Below, piece by piece: positions 1 to 8,746 of a DNA stretch of 64,000 nt; position 1 is the stretch's first letter; the number at the start of each line of letters is the position of its first letter. The notes below the pieces were generated by a model, which had not been told where the DNA came from, searched no databases, and saw nothing but the letters and a program-made list of their open reading frames with translations. A program made the position numbers and the translations under genes. Origin of the DNA: an uncultured Bacteroides sp. (GTDB lineage: Bacteria; Bacteroidota; Bacteroidia; Bacteroidales; Bacteroidaceae); the NCBI GenBank assembly GCA_902388495.1, contig CABMPP010000017.1, forward strand, positions 1 through 64,000. The letters are read 5' to 3'.

Positions 1-127
1 CCAGTTTGATACCACCGAGGTAATAAGCATATCCGAGATATATTTCTTCCCCGGCTATCCAGCCGTCACTAATGCGTCGGAGCACTTTGCCGTCGCTCGC
101 TTTGATATGATTCTCATTTATTTCCAT
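1..127 (-). CDS. Small phage tail-region protein, 3' end cut by window edge
   Basis: Reading leftward from an ATG at 127, the frame stays open for 42 codons to the edge and begins MEINENHIKASDGKVLRRISD. It starts 12 bases after the stop of the giant tail-fibre gene and so continues the late tail operon. The start with 'DGKVLRRISDGWIAG' and the Tyr-rich stretch that follows resembles short conserved proteins found after tail-fibre genes in Bacteroides prophages. No function is known to me. Too little is present to judge domain content. Confidence 0.65.
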   Translation of the reverse strand, partial: MEINENHIKASDGKVLRRISDGWIAGEEIYLGYAYYLGGIKL

Positions 128-139
128 AACTCCGATTTT

Positions 140-3100
140 TTACCCATTATATTCTGAGAGAGGTTTTATTTTTGATGCACGTCCTGACCATCCGCTTGCC
201 GTCTTATAAGCATTAACCGAAGCATCGGGCACATAAATAGTTCCTGAGAAGCCATCAGGTAAAGTCCATCCGGCATAACTTGGAGGTGTCACAGCACGCA
301 TAATGAATACCTCGAGAGCGTCACAATTCTGAAAGGCACTTTGCTTAAATTCTGTCACTCCTGTACCGATATCCACTTTTTTTAGATATATACATCCGGC
401 AAATCCCTTGATAGAAGTTGTAGCATTCGGTATCTTAATCTCTTCCAATGCAGTGTTTGCGAAGGAATCTAAGACAGTAACGCCCTCCGGAATAGTTATT
501 TCTCTCAATGAACTGCAATTATTGAAGCACCCTCCACCAAGATGAGTGAGCGAATTTGGTAAATGTACTTTTTTTAAAGAAGTACATGCGTTGCATACCT
601 GTTGCCCGAATGACGTTAGATGATCGGGAAAGGAGATGCTTTCCAAGCTCGTACAATTCATGAAAGAACCTATTTCTATATTCACCAGGTTGGTAAACTT
701 ATTCATTTCGTCGAAACTCTTAATCAGAGTGTTTCCACTGAAATTATACCGGCCAATTCGAGTAATTCCATCTACTTCATCTTCATTAATCTCACCGTTT
801 TTGTCAGCATCAAAAATTGATACTAAAATCCGTTTAACTTCAGGGTCAGCAATTCTTATGCAAGCGATTCCGTCCATGATTATATTGAGTCGCGTAAACG
901 TGTCCCGCAGCGCCTGCACTGAGTCCTGATAGTACTTGCTATGCACCGTTATAGTACCTTCTAAGACAGGTATGGGGTCTTCGCCAGCAAGTCCTTCGGC
1001 AGATAATCCGCTATAGCTGCCATCCGATAAGAGCGCCAGCATATCGAGTGCATCAGCCGTGTAGTATTCCTCCTCGAAGCCGACGGCGCGGATGTGCTTC
1101 AAGGTATGCTCGCTACCTTGCGATTGCTGTGCCTCAATGATAGTTGATAGCAACTGCATCGGCTTCAGCAGCGGGCAATTCTCGACAAGGAAGTCGGTTA
1201 CGTTCTCCTTACAATAGTCAAGCAGTACACCTTCGCTTGTTATCAAAGGATAGTTCTGGAGCATTACATATTGGTTGTATGCACTGTATTCTATTACTTC
1301 CAGCCCACCGCCTTTGGGTAGGACAAGCTGGGTAAGTGAAGTACCGCCTGCATATACTTTCTTTATGTGAGTACAGGCAGATAAATTCAGGGTTCCACGC
1401 AATGTAGAGATGCGTGATAAATCAAGATTCTGCAATGATGCACAATTGGAGATCGTCAACGAAGTAATTGAAATGACGATATTGCCGGTCTTCTTCCCTA
1501 AACGGATTTCACGGAGCATACGTCCCTGAATAATCATACTTCCAGTTACATTCTTGTCGTACCAATCACCAATGTCCTGGAGATAGGATGCCGCTTGGAT
1601 AGTATTCTGTTGGTCACCGGAACCGGACAACTCGATAAGCATTTCACAGACTTCCCCGGCTTTGGTTCTCGCTCCACGTATGATGGATGTACCATTGGCG
1701 ATCGCCGGGTACATATCCATTGCGGGAGTCAGTTCGTATTTGATTGTATTACCGGCGGCACGCACGGTAATGTTATCCGTTCCGTCGGCCGAGAATAGCC
1801 CAAAGCTATACTTACTCATCATGTACAGGATGCGTTTCGTAATCCATCGCTGTTCGGCTGAGTAGTGATCGCCCAATGCTTGCGTTATAGGGTCTGTGTC
1901 GTTGGTGTAGCGTCCGGCTTCGTAAGCCAGCTTTGAGCCCTCATACGTAAACTTCGCATCGGCATTGTATAAGTTTTGCGGGAAGTATTCCTGCGCCTGA
2001 TCGAAATAGTACTTCTTGAAGTAGGCATACAGCTTGTCGAAGTCAGTTCCTGATTTCAACCCGCCAAGTTCCTCCATTTTCGTCATCATCTTACGCATGC
2101 CCGCCCAAATCTCATCAGGGAATGCGAGGTCGAGAAGATTCCAGAAGTTTGAAGTCTCGCCGTTCCATACAGAACCGCCATTGTCGTAGGTATCGTGGAA
2201 TTCAACGTAGTAGCCTTTCTTGGCCTGTCCTTGATTATCGGTGTCGAAGATTGTATCAAGGTCATCGTAACGCCATTTCCACTTGCTTGTGGCTGTTCCG
2301 AATGTGTAAGGATAGGTATTCTTGGCCCTGTTATCGGTGCCCGCATGGAATTCCACCCAGTTGCGGTGCAGGATGGCATCATCAATATCCCAATAGGCAG
2401 GTGCTTCTTTCCTGAACTTCTGTATGCGGGCATTGATAAAGAGTTCATTCAACTGATCTGCGGTTTTCCCGGATAAGTTGGCTGTAGTCAAGCCATACCC
2501 CTTGTCAACAAGTTGCGTCTTCAGATTAATCGTACCAGCACCGATATCGGATGCGATGAATTTGCCTTCTGACGACTCGTAGTAGTAGACATTATATAAA
2601 TTGGCATCACCGGCTTTGGATATCCAGAATTCGTAAGGTTCATTGCGGTATGTGGCAATTTGTGCGTTTAGCTCGGCCAATGTCCCGTTAAACGGTTTCA
2701 GGCGGTTTGAACATTGGTAGGCGATGTTGTAGGCAGGAATCCACTTACTGATATTCTCTACCTTTCCGGCGCCAAAGTCCCAGGAGTTTGCACCGTTATA
2801 CTGGAAAGCTTCTTCCTCTTCATTATAAACCATACGATTGGTATTCCAAGGCACACGGAACAAAGCGCATAACGGAGAGTTGTCCGAACCTTCAATGGAG
2901 ATCAAGCCTGGAAACATATCGGTATCATATCCGAACGTATTCTTATCGCCCTTATCCGGTCCCATCGTGTACAATCCCATGAAGGTATATACCGCATCAC
3001 CTTCTTCATTGATAGATTTCTCGAAGCCGACAAAAGGCAACTGATATACTGATACTCGCGCATTCGCATATTGTTCCGTCTGCATGGCCTCATTCAAGTA

Positions 3101-5377
3101 ACCCATCGCTCGGTACAGGTCATTGACAGAATTCACGGAGCCAATCTTATGAGACTGCATGGAGGAAGCAAAATTCTTCTTTGCTGTGATTTTAGTTGCC
3201 TTGGCCAATTCAGGAGTCATGGACCAACCGCCGGTGCTGGTGGAGCCATCAGCCGCCTTTATAATGGACAATATTAAATCAAGTATAAAGCGGATATTCC
3301 ATATCCAGTAGCGCATGGATGAAGTTCCTTGACCTTTACCTTCTACAGCGTTTATTATGACATTCCAATCGGGATGGCCAGCAAATAATACTTCCAAAAT
3401 TCCCTTCATTTTGTTGGGATTCGCCAGCGATGGAAAGGTGTTGTAAAAGACGAACACATTACAATTCTTTTTCACCTTCTCGAAGTCTATCTCAGAACCG
3501 TTACCGTCCATTACATTATTGTTCTCCTGCACAAGAGCTTTGTACGCATTTTCAATGAGCCAGTTGATATAGTTTTTCAAGACCGATTCGGACGTCAGTG
3601 CAGAATCATAAACCCGTATGCCGTACACATCAATATCAGCATAATTACTGCCGATTACAATGCCATTCTGCTGGGAGAAGTAATCGTTGTTCTTGTAGGT
3701 AAACTCCCGGTTCTTCACCCCATTGATATAAACGATACAGAGGTTGAAATCAGGATTCCCGTAAGCGTCCGGCATGATAACGAGAGTAAGACGTAGGCGC
3801 TTCCCCTCAAACAGATTAATGCTTTGGTTGTCGATAGTCTTCAACGCATTCGAATACATAACCACCTTGTCTGGATATACCCGAAGTCCGACGAAAGAAT
3901 CCCCTTCGGATGACATGCGGATAACCGGGTAATTAAAGTCCGTCACGTTATCCACTCTATAGTCTATCTCAATAGTCTTACCGATTCGTGCAGCTTCCTT
4001 CGCAAATACCTTATAGCCGATATCGGCCGATGCGGACGCCATGACACGAAGCACCTTGTTGCCGTCCGCGTCGGTTGTCCATCCGTCATTGCCCCAGTTC
4101 ATGCCGTGCCAGGTAACGGCAATATCTTCTTTGGTCATCTCGTTAACCACAGAGAGATAATTCCCTTGGTTATTGCTTCGGGTACGCGGATTCATATAAA
4201 ATGCCGCACCTGCAACGGATGAGAAGCCCAACGAGTTGTTCACTTGAATGGTAGCTGAAGCAAGGTCTTTGGCACCATCCTTGACGTTGACTACGATATT
4301 GAAGTCGGCATTGTCAATCGTTTCGATTTCAAGAGGCAGGGCGAAGGTATGCTTGGCTGACGTAGAGATGGAATCTTCATCGGATGTAAACACGGAATCG
4401 CCATCTTTGCTGACAACAAACTGCGCGGAGGTTATTGCATTGTTACCATCGTACATCGCATAGTCAAACAGAGCGTTTTCCGTCCAGTTCGTAGCTTTCT
4501 CAAGCACATTATTGATTGCTATCAGTTTGGCTGCCTCGCCTGCTACAGCACAGATAATGTTGTATGATATAGTGCGGGTGCGGATAGTACCGTCATTGTT
4601 GGCAACGTACATCGACACGTTATACACGCCCGTTTTACCCGGATGTGCAAGCTGATAGTTGTATGCTGTTTCCGTATATACTGTCGTGCCCAATGGTACT
4701 TCATAGCTCTTGTTGTAGTCATTTCCGATAACTGTCACGTACAACGTCTTGGATATGTTGCCGCCAATATTTAACGGTATACTGATCACTCCAGTAAATG
4801 CCGTCCACCAACGGAAGTTGGGAGCACTAATACCTAAGGAGGTCAGTTGGACAACATAGGTTACAGGGGCTGTCGTTTTATCGGTATTCTGGCCTTTAAT
4901 GGTTATTTTAATGTTGTTACTGCCGGAAGACAACCATTCAGCAACATTCTGCTTTATGGATGTTCCTGATGCGATCTCCATCTGCTTCACAACGGTAAAA
5001 TCGGCATACTTCGCATTTTTAATCATGATAGTGCAAATACCAAGTTCGCCGGTAGCCTTGTACGGCTCGGAGATATCATCCCGGTACTGCGATACGAAAG
5101 TAAAGTCAAGTACACACTCTTCACCGTATTGAGACGCAAAGCCGAGCGACTCCATGTTATTTCTGACGTACACGCTGTACATCGTCCCTGCGCCTCCTAC
5201 CAGTTCCCTTACAAGTTGTTCGAGTGTCGCACCTGCAGCGCCGTCATAGGCTGTGCCTGGCGCAGTGCCTATCGTAATCGAAGCACCAACCAGTTCGTTC
5301 ACCTTTGCAACGATCTCGTTAAGTTCTGCGGCTTTTAGCGGCTCTCCCTTGATAAAATTTCTATCTAAATTCTCCAT
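140..5377 (-). CDS. Giant tail fibre / receptor-binding protein with LamG-like and BspA-type LRR domains
   Basis: This 1745-residue protein is the largest in the tail operon and probably the adhesin that contacts the host. The first 60 residues form a helical phage-type attachment segment. Ig-like beta modules follow to about residue 390. A concanavalin/LamG-like fold spans about 395-615, with a typical 'INGVKNREFTYKNN' strand pattern. A large middle region of unknown fold is rich in Trp and Tyr. Near residue 1525 there is an EF-hand or dockerin-like loop, DADKNGEINEDE. The last 200 residues are BspA-type leucine-rich repeats with the recurring pattern 'NCTSLxxIxxPxxLTxxGxxxF'. BspA repeats are common in surface proteins of gut Bacteroidales, so this part may have been captured from a host gene. 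The start at 5377 follows the upstream stop by 2 bases. Confidence 0.85.
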   Translation of the reverse strand: MENLDRNFIKGEPLKAAELNEIVAKVNELVGASITIGTAPGTAYDGAAGATLEQLVRELVGGAGTMYSVYVRNNMESLGFASQYGEECVLDFTFVSQYRDDISEPYKATGELGICTIMIKNAKYADFTVVKQMEIASGTSIKQNVAEWLSSGSNNIKITIKGQNTDKTTAPVTYVVQLTSLGISAPNFRWWTAFTGVISIPLNIGGNISKTLYVTVIGNDYNKSYEVPLGTTVYTETAYNYQLAHPGKTGVYNVSMYVANNDGTIRTRTISYNIICAVAGEAAKLIAINNVLEKATNWTENALFDYAMYDGNNAITSAQFVVSKDGDSVFTSDEDSISTSAKHTFALPLEIETIDNADFNIVVNVKDGAKDLASATIQVNNSLGFSSVAGAAFYMNPRTRSNNQGNYLSVVNEMTKEDIAVTWHGMNWGNDGWTTDADGNKVLRVMASASADIGYKVFAKEAARIGKTIEIDYRVDNVTDFNYPVIRMSSEGDSFVGLRVYPDKVVMYSNALKTIDNQSINLFEGKRLRLTLVIMPDAYGNPDFNLCIVYINGVKNREFTYKNNDYFSQQNGIVIGSNYADIDVYGIRVYDSALTSESVLKNYINWLIENAYKALVQENNNVMDGNGSEIDFEKVKKNCNVFVFYNTFPSLANPNKMKGILEVLFAGHPDWNVIINAVEGKGQGTSSMRYWIWNIRFILDLILSIIKAADGSTSTGGWSMTPELAKATKITAKKNFASSMQSHKIGSVNSVNDLYRAMGYLNEAMQTEQYANARVSVYQLPFVGFEKSINEEGDAVYTFMGLYTMGPDKGDKNTFGYDTDMFPGLISIEGSDNSPLCALFRVPWNTNRMVYNEEEEAFQYNGANSWDFGAGKVENISKWIPAYNIAYQCSNRLKPFNGTLAELNAQIATYRNEPYEFWISKAGDANLYNVYYYESSEGKFIASDIGAGTINLKTQLVDKGYGLTTANLSGKTADQLNELFINARIQKFRKEAPAYWDIDDAILHRNWVEFHAGTDNRAKNTYPYTFGTATSKWKWRYDDLDTIFDTDNQGQAKKGYYVEFHDTYDNGGSVWNGETSNFWNLLDLAFPDEIWAGMRKMMTKMEELGGLKSGTDFDKLYAYFKKYYFDQAQEYFPQNLYNADAKFTYEGSKLAYEAGRYTNDTDPITQALGDHYSAEQRWITKRILYMMSKYSFGLFSADGTDNITVRAAGNTIKYELTPAMDMYPAIANGTSIIRGARTKAGEVCEMLIELSGSGDQQNTIQAASYLQDIGDWYDKNVTGSMIIQGRMLREIRLGKKTGNIVISITSLTISNCASLQNLDLSRISTLRGTLNLSACTHIKKVYAGGTSLTQLVLPKGGGLEVIEYSAYNQYVMLQNYPLITSEGVLLDYCKENVTDFLVENCPLLKPMQLLSTIIEAQQSQGSEHTLKHIRAVGFEEEYYTADALDMLALLSDGSYSGLSAEGLAGEDPIPVLEGTITVHSKYYQDSVQALRDTFTRLNIIMDGIACIRIADPEVKRILVSIFDADKNGEINEDEVDGITRIGRYNFSGNTLIKSFDEMNKFTNLVNIEIGSFMNCTSLESISFPDHLTSFGQQVCNACTSLKKVHLPNSLTHLGGGCFNNCSSLREITIPEGVTVLDSFANTALEEIKIPNATTSIKGFAGCIYLKKVDIGTGVTEFKQSAFQNCDALEVFIMRAVTPPSYAGWTLPDGFSGTIYVPDASVNAYKTASGWSGRASKIKPLSEYNG

Positions 5378-5379
5378 AA

Positions 5380-5604
5380 CTACCCCAATAAATAATTCTC
5401 ATCATCCAAAATGCCGACGTCTAAAATAAAGTCTGAAGCTATCATTACCTTACCACCTCTTGCCGATAGCGCGTGCATGATTAAGTTCGTTTCAAGCATA
5501 CTCGTATCAGCCATATCACTTTCGATACGGCTGATAACGGAGTGAGTCGTATTGCCCTGCTCATCCGTCTTCCGGGTGCTTAAAACGAACTTTATATAAC
5601 CCAT
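5380..5604 (-). CDS. Small tail-operon protein, unknown function (74 aa)
   Basis: This 74-residue protein is not recognised. It starts one base after the stop of the 91-residue gene and ends just before the tail-fibre start, so it must be co-translated with them. The sequence is soluble and mixed alpha/beta, without signal peptide or membrane segment. Three consecutive genes of 96, 91 and 74 residues lie between the 846-residue tail protein and the giant fibre. That place usually holds small adaptor or fibre-assembly proteins, which is an inference from position only. Confidence 0.75.
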   Translation of the reverse strand: MGYIKFVLSTRKTDEQGNTTHSVISRIESDMADTSMLETNLIMHALSARGGKVMIASDFILDVGILDDENYLLG

Positions 5605-5605
5605 A

Positions 5606-5881
5606 TCACTTACTCAACTCAGCGATTGTGTTCTCGAAATCTGTAATCAGCGCAAGGCGTTCTTCGGGCGTCGTTCCTTCCGATAATGATACGGAGTACC
5701 TCTTGCTTGTTTCTACATACATGATATTACCCACATATCTTGTTGTACCTCCGGAAACTCTCTTTATTTGAGCATCGAGTTTTACCAGCATGTTATCTGC
5801 GTCATTCGTTACAGAATACTCCAGCCTGAAGTCACCGACAACAGACAAACCGGTTTTGATAGTGTTTCCTGTAAGTTCCAT
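5606..5881 (-). CDS. Small tail-operon protein, unknown function (91 aa)
   Basis: This 91-residue protein is predicted to be mostly beta: strands such as TGLSVVGDFRLEYSV and RYVGNIMYVETSKRYSVSL alternate with polar turns, and the C-terminal third is helical (EERLALITDFENTIAELSK). That layout would suit a small virion or fibre-base component. It is one base from the next gene and 16 bases from the previous one, inside the tail operon. I do not recognise a family. Confidence 0.75.
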   Translation of the reverse strand: MELTGNTIKTGLSVVGDFRLEYSVTNDADNMLVKLDAQIKRVSGGTTRYVGNIMYVETSKRYSVSLSEGTTPEERLALITDFENTIAELSK

Positions 5882-5897
5882 ATATACCTCCTTTTAT

Positions 5898-6188
5898 TTA
5901 ATTAATTATTCCCTCTATTAATTCATGTAACTGTCCATAGCCGCCCGCGGTTAGATAGTTTACGCAAACAGTTTTAATCAGTGATGCTTCTTCAGTAGAG
6001 ATTTCAATTTCTCCCTGGGCTTCGCTGATCTTCCGGCAAATCTTGTACGCTTTGTACTTGTCTTCATTCTTGATTTGATTGTTCTGCATTCCTGCGGTAA
6101 ACAATGCTTCGGCAACTTTATCGCCGATAATGTCCTGAGTTGGCTGTCCCTTGTAATTTGAGAAGGACACATTGAAATTGATTTTCAT
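5898..6188 (-). CDS. Small tail-operon protein, unknown function (96 aa)
   Basis: This 96-residue protein begins with a beta strand (MKINFNVSFSNYKG) and continues with helices. It contains two Cys and ends in ELIEGIIN. Proteins of this size and pattern occur after the tail-tip gene in other Bacteroides prophages, but no role is established. It starts 16 bases after the stop of the 846-residue tail protein and belongs to the same late minus-strand transcript. Confidence 0.75.
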   Translation of the reverse strand: MKINFNVSFSNYKGQPTQDIIGDKVAEALFTAGMQNNQIKNEDKYKAYKICRKISEAQGEIEISTEEASLIKTVCVNYLTAGGYGQLHELIEGIIN

Positions 6189-6204
6189 AATTCATATATT
6201 TAGT

Positions 6205-8745
6205 TTATTTCCTACTATAAGTTTTGGTAAGATTGAAATTCTCATAGAATTTAATACCAGAAGACGGCGATATTTCTACAGAGTATATATTACTACCAGA
6301 AGATGATTGCAAGTATAAAGAGCGGGGATTAATAATAACACTCTCATCACCATCTTTAAGTGCAATCCCCATCGCTCCACTAATTCCAAACCCTGTGGTA
6401 TAGCCAAATGCACCAACTTGATTGCCTTTTTCATCATATATTTTCACCCCATTATCTTCTGCACCAGGAACACTGGATTGTTTCTCAACCCCTACAACAA
6501 CATAGTTACCTCCAGAAGAAGAAGAAGATTTTATGGTTCCTACAAATTCAGCCTTACCTTTATCATCCCAAGTTATATTACCACTTGCCAAACTGCCACT
6601 ACCATCGTTTTCCAGTAGTATTTTATTAGCGATAGAAACTCTTCCTTTAAATTCTCCGGTTTCGTTTACAGTGATATTATTCAATGTCAATTTACCGTTC
6701 TCATCTACAACGAACGTGTCATTGGCCACAATATTACCGTTGAATCGTATCTGTTCTGCCGATATCACCGCATTCGAAATCAACCTCCCTGCCTGGTCTT
6801 CGGTGATGAACGTACTGATTTCAGCGCGTTTCACATACCCATCAGCATAAGCCTTCTCGGAAAATAGTTGCGCAAAGCTGGCCTCGGTTACAAGACCGCT
6901 TGTACTTATATTCGTGATATGACCTCCACTGTCGAAGTTGACCTTCTTCGAAAGCAACACATTGAAGTCATCCGTTGTAACCAGACCCGACGTATCAATA
7001 TTCGTGATGTTGCCCAAGGCATTGATATGAATACCTTCCACCAGCGCAGATATAGAATCCTTGGTAACCTGGATAGCTGCTGTATTTTGGTCGGCCGTAC
7101 TCTGTGCACCTTGTGCTATTCCTAATGCCTGCAATGCCGATTGCGCAGCATCATAAGCATCATTTATACCTTGCCGTGCAAGCTCCTTTGCAGCCGCTAT
7201 GCCATCTTCCGAATTCGTCACAGCAATTGTTATCCGGTCACCCAGATTTTCAATATAGGCAGTGGTTGCGGAAGAAGAAGGCTTCCAATGAGAAATAGAA
7301 AATGCCGCTCCTGCCGCCTTCGCAGTCTTGCATACAAGCGAGTCATTCTTATAAGTGACTGTTCCATCCGAATATGTTGCATTTACCCACAAGTCCCCCA
7401 CGTCGTAAGCATCCTTAGCCGTAGGTTGAGCGACAAATACACGACGTTTACTATCGGCTGTGTCCTGTGCTTTAGCTGCATCCTCCAGCGCTTTCAGCGT
7501 CAGGTGGTCCGTGATCTCTTTCCATACGCCGGATTCAAACCGATATCCCTTCCCGGTCAGTCTATTATAGAACATGTCCTGATCGTGCATAGCCTTCAGT
7601 TCCGCGGTCTTCCATTCCGATGCCGGGAGATTGCTTAGTGTAGGCTCATAATCATAGTACCACAGCGTATACTCCTTATCCGTCTGCTGCTTAATCAAAT
7701 CCAGATTAACCTGCATATCGCCAATAGTCTCATCAATGTCCTTGCCTGTAGCCTCATTGATAAACTTCGCAGTGATCTCACTCAGCACCGTATTAAAATC
7801 AATGAGTGGCTCAGGCATCGTATAAGAATTGATACCTTTATATATACGCACATAAGGTCCTCCAGCCGTAACGCTATCCCAAACAATCGCACCCTGCCGG
7901 GAGATATCCGTCCGATTACCCAACTGCACGATACTGTCACCGACAAGAGGTGCATCGCTACCTGTTGCACAGTCTGATTTGGATAAGTCTATGTAATCGT
8001 CTCCTTTCCCTACAAGAAGCCGCCAATAATAATGGCTACCCGATTTTAGATTGAACACCTCGCAGATAGCTTGGTCATCCTTCTGAAAGGTATTATATAC
8101 TGTCCGTCCGTCGGCATCCGTAGTCTTAAAGTAGCATCGCCAATACGTACCCATATCCTCTACGCGATTACAGATCATACCGCCTCCGGTATTGTATTGC
8201 TTGCCACCAATGTAAGTTGATTCCTGCACCTGGATTTCTTCTACCCTCAACTTCTTGCGAATATCCACGAAGTCAATGTCAAGATGATAGTTTCCGTCTT
8301 CATCCTGATAGATACCAAAACCATTACCGCCGGGAGAAAAATTCTTGGAAATAATATTATTCAGCAAGATGATTTCGTTCAGTGTTGCCGTACCTTTTAC
8401 GTTTATGCCTTCGATGAAGGTCATCAGCTTCTCGATCGTTTCGGCAATATCCTTGCGAACGTAGCGATCATCATTATCATTGTTACCCCCCAGCGGGTCA
8501 AGGTAGCAATGATAAATTTCCTTATCGCTTTCGTCCGGCATTTCCGGGTCTATCTTAAGTATATACGCCTGACCTTCTGCCGATATGATCTGCCCCGGAT
8601 ATGGCACGTCTTCGCCATTTGCATTTCTGGCATACAGATGCGCCTGCTGTTTAGTAGCATGTGTCTCTGAAGAATCCAGCGATTTAGGATTCGTTCTTTT
8701 CACTGACCCTACATACGGGCTTCCGGTATTTATTATTCCTGCCAT
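6205..8745 (-). CDS. Tail tip / central fibre protein (846 aa)
   Basis: This 846-residue protein follows directly on the Tal-like hub, one base separating the stop from the start. The N-terminal part (about 1-330) is a virion-attachment region with a peptide-bond-rich beta pattern. The middle (about 330-530) is helical and Ala-rich (KALEDAAKAQDTADSKR, AAKELARQGINDAYDAAQSA), as in trimeric fibre stalks. Two adjacent near-repeats 'GxITNIxTSGLVTxxxF' lie near residues 565-610. The C-terminal 200 residues carry the typical fibre pattern 'VDENGKLTLNNITVNETGEFKG' of siphovirus tail-tip proteins. It probably sits below the hub and carries side fibres. The family assignment rests on position and composition rather than a catalytic motif. 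Confidence 0.8.
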   Translation of the reverse strand: MAGIINTGSPYVGSVKRTNPKSLDSSETHATKQQAHLYARNANGEDVPYPGQIISAEGQAYILKIDPEMPDESDKEIYHCYLDPLGGNNDNDDRYVRKDIAETIEKLMTFIEGINVKGTATLNEIILLNNIISKNFSPGGNGFGIYQDEDGNYHLDIDFVDIRKKLRVEEIQVQESTYIGGKQYNTGGGMICNRVEDMGTYWRCYFKTTDADGRTVYNTFQKDDQAICEVFNLKSGSHYYWRLLVGKGDDYIDLSKSDCATGSDAPLVGDSIVQLGNRTDISRQGAIVWDSVTAGGPYVRIYKGINSYTMPEPLIDFNTVLSEITAKFINEATGKDIDETIGDMQVNLDLIKQQTDKEYTLWYYDYEPTLSNLPASEWKTAELKAMHDQDMFYNRLTGKGYRFESGVWKEITDHLTLKALEDAAKAQDTADSKRRVFVAQPTAKDAYDVGDLWVNATYSDGTVTYKNDSLVCKTAKAAGAAFSISHWKPSSSATTAYIENLGDRITIAVTNSEDGIAAAKELARQGINDAYDAAQSALQALGIAQGAQSTADQNTAAIQVTKDSISALVEGIHINALGNITNIDTSGLVTTDDFNVLLSKKVNFDSGGHITNISTSGLVTEASFAQLFSEKAYADGYVKRAEISTFITEDQAGRLISNAVISAEQIRFNGNIVANDTFVVDENGKLTLNNITVNETGEFKGRVSIANKILLENDGSGSLASGNITWDDKGKAEFVGTIKSSSSSGGNYVVVGVEKQSSVPGAEDNGVKIYDEKGNQVGAFGYTTGFGISGAMGIALKDGDESVIINPRSLYLQSSSGSNIYSVEISPSSGIKFYENFNLTKTYSRK

Positions 8746-8746
8746 A

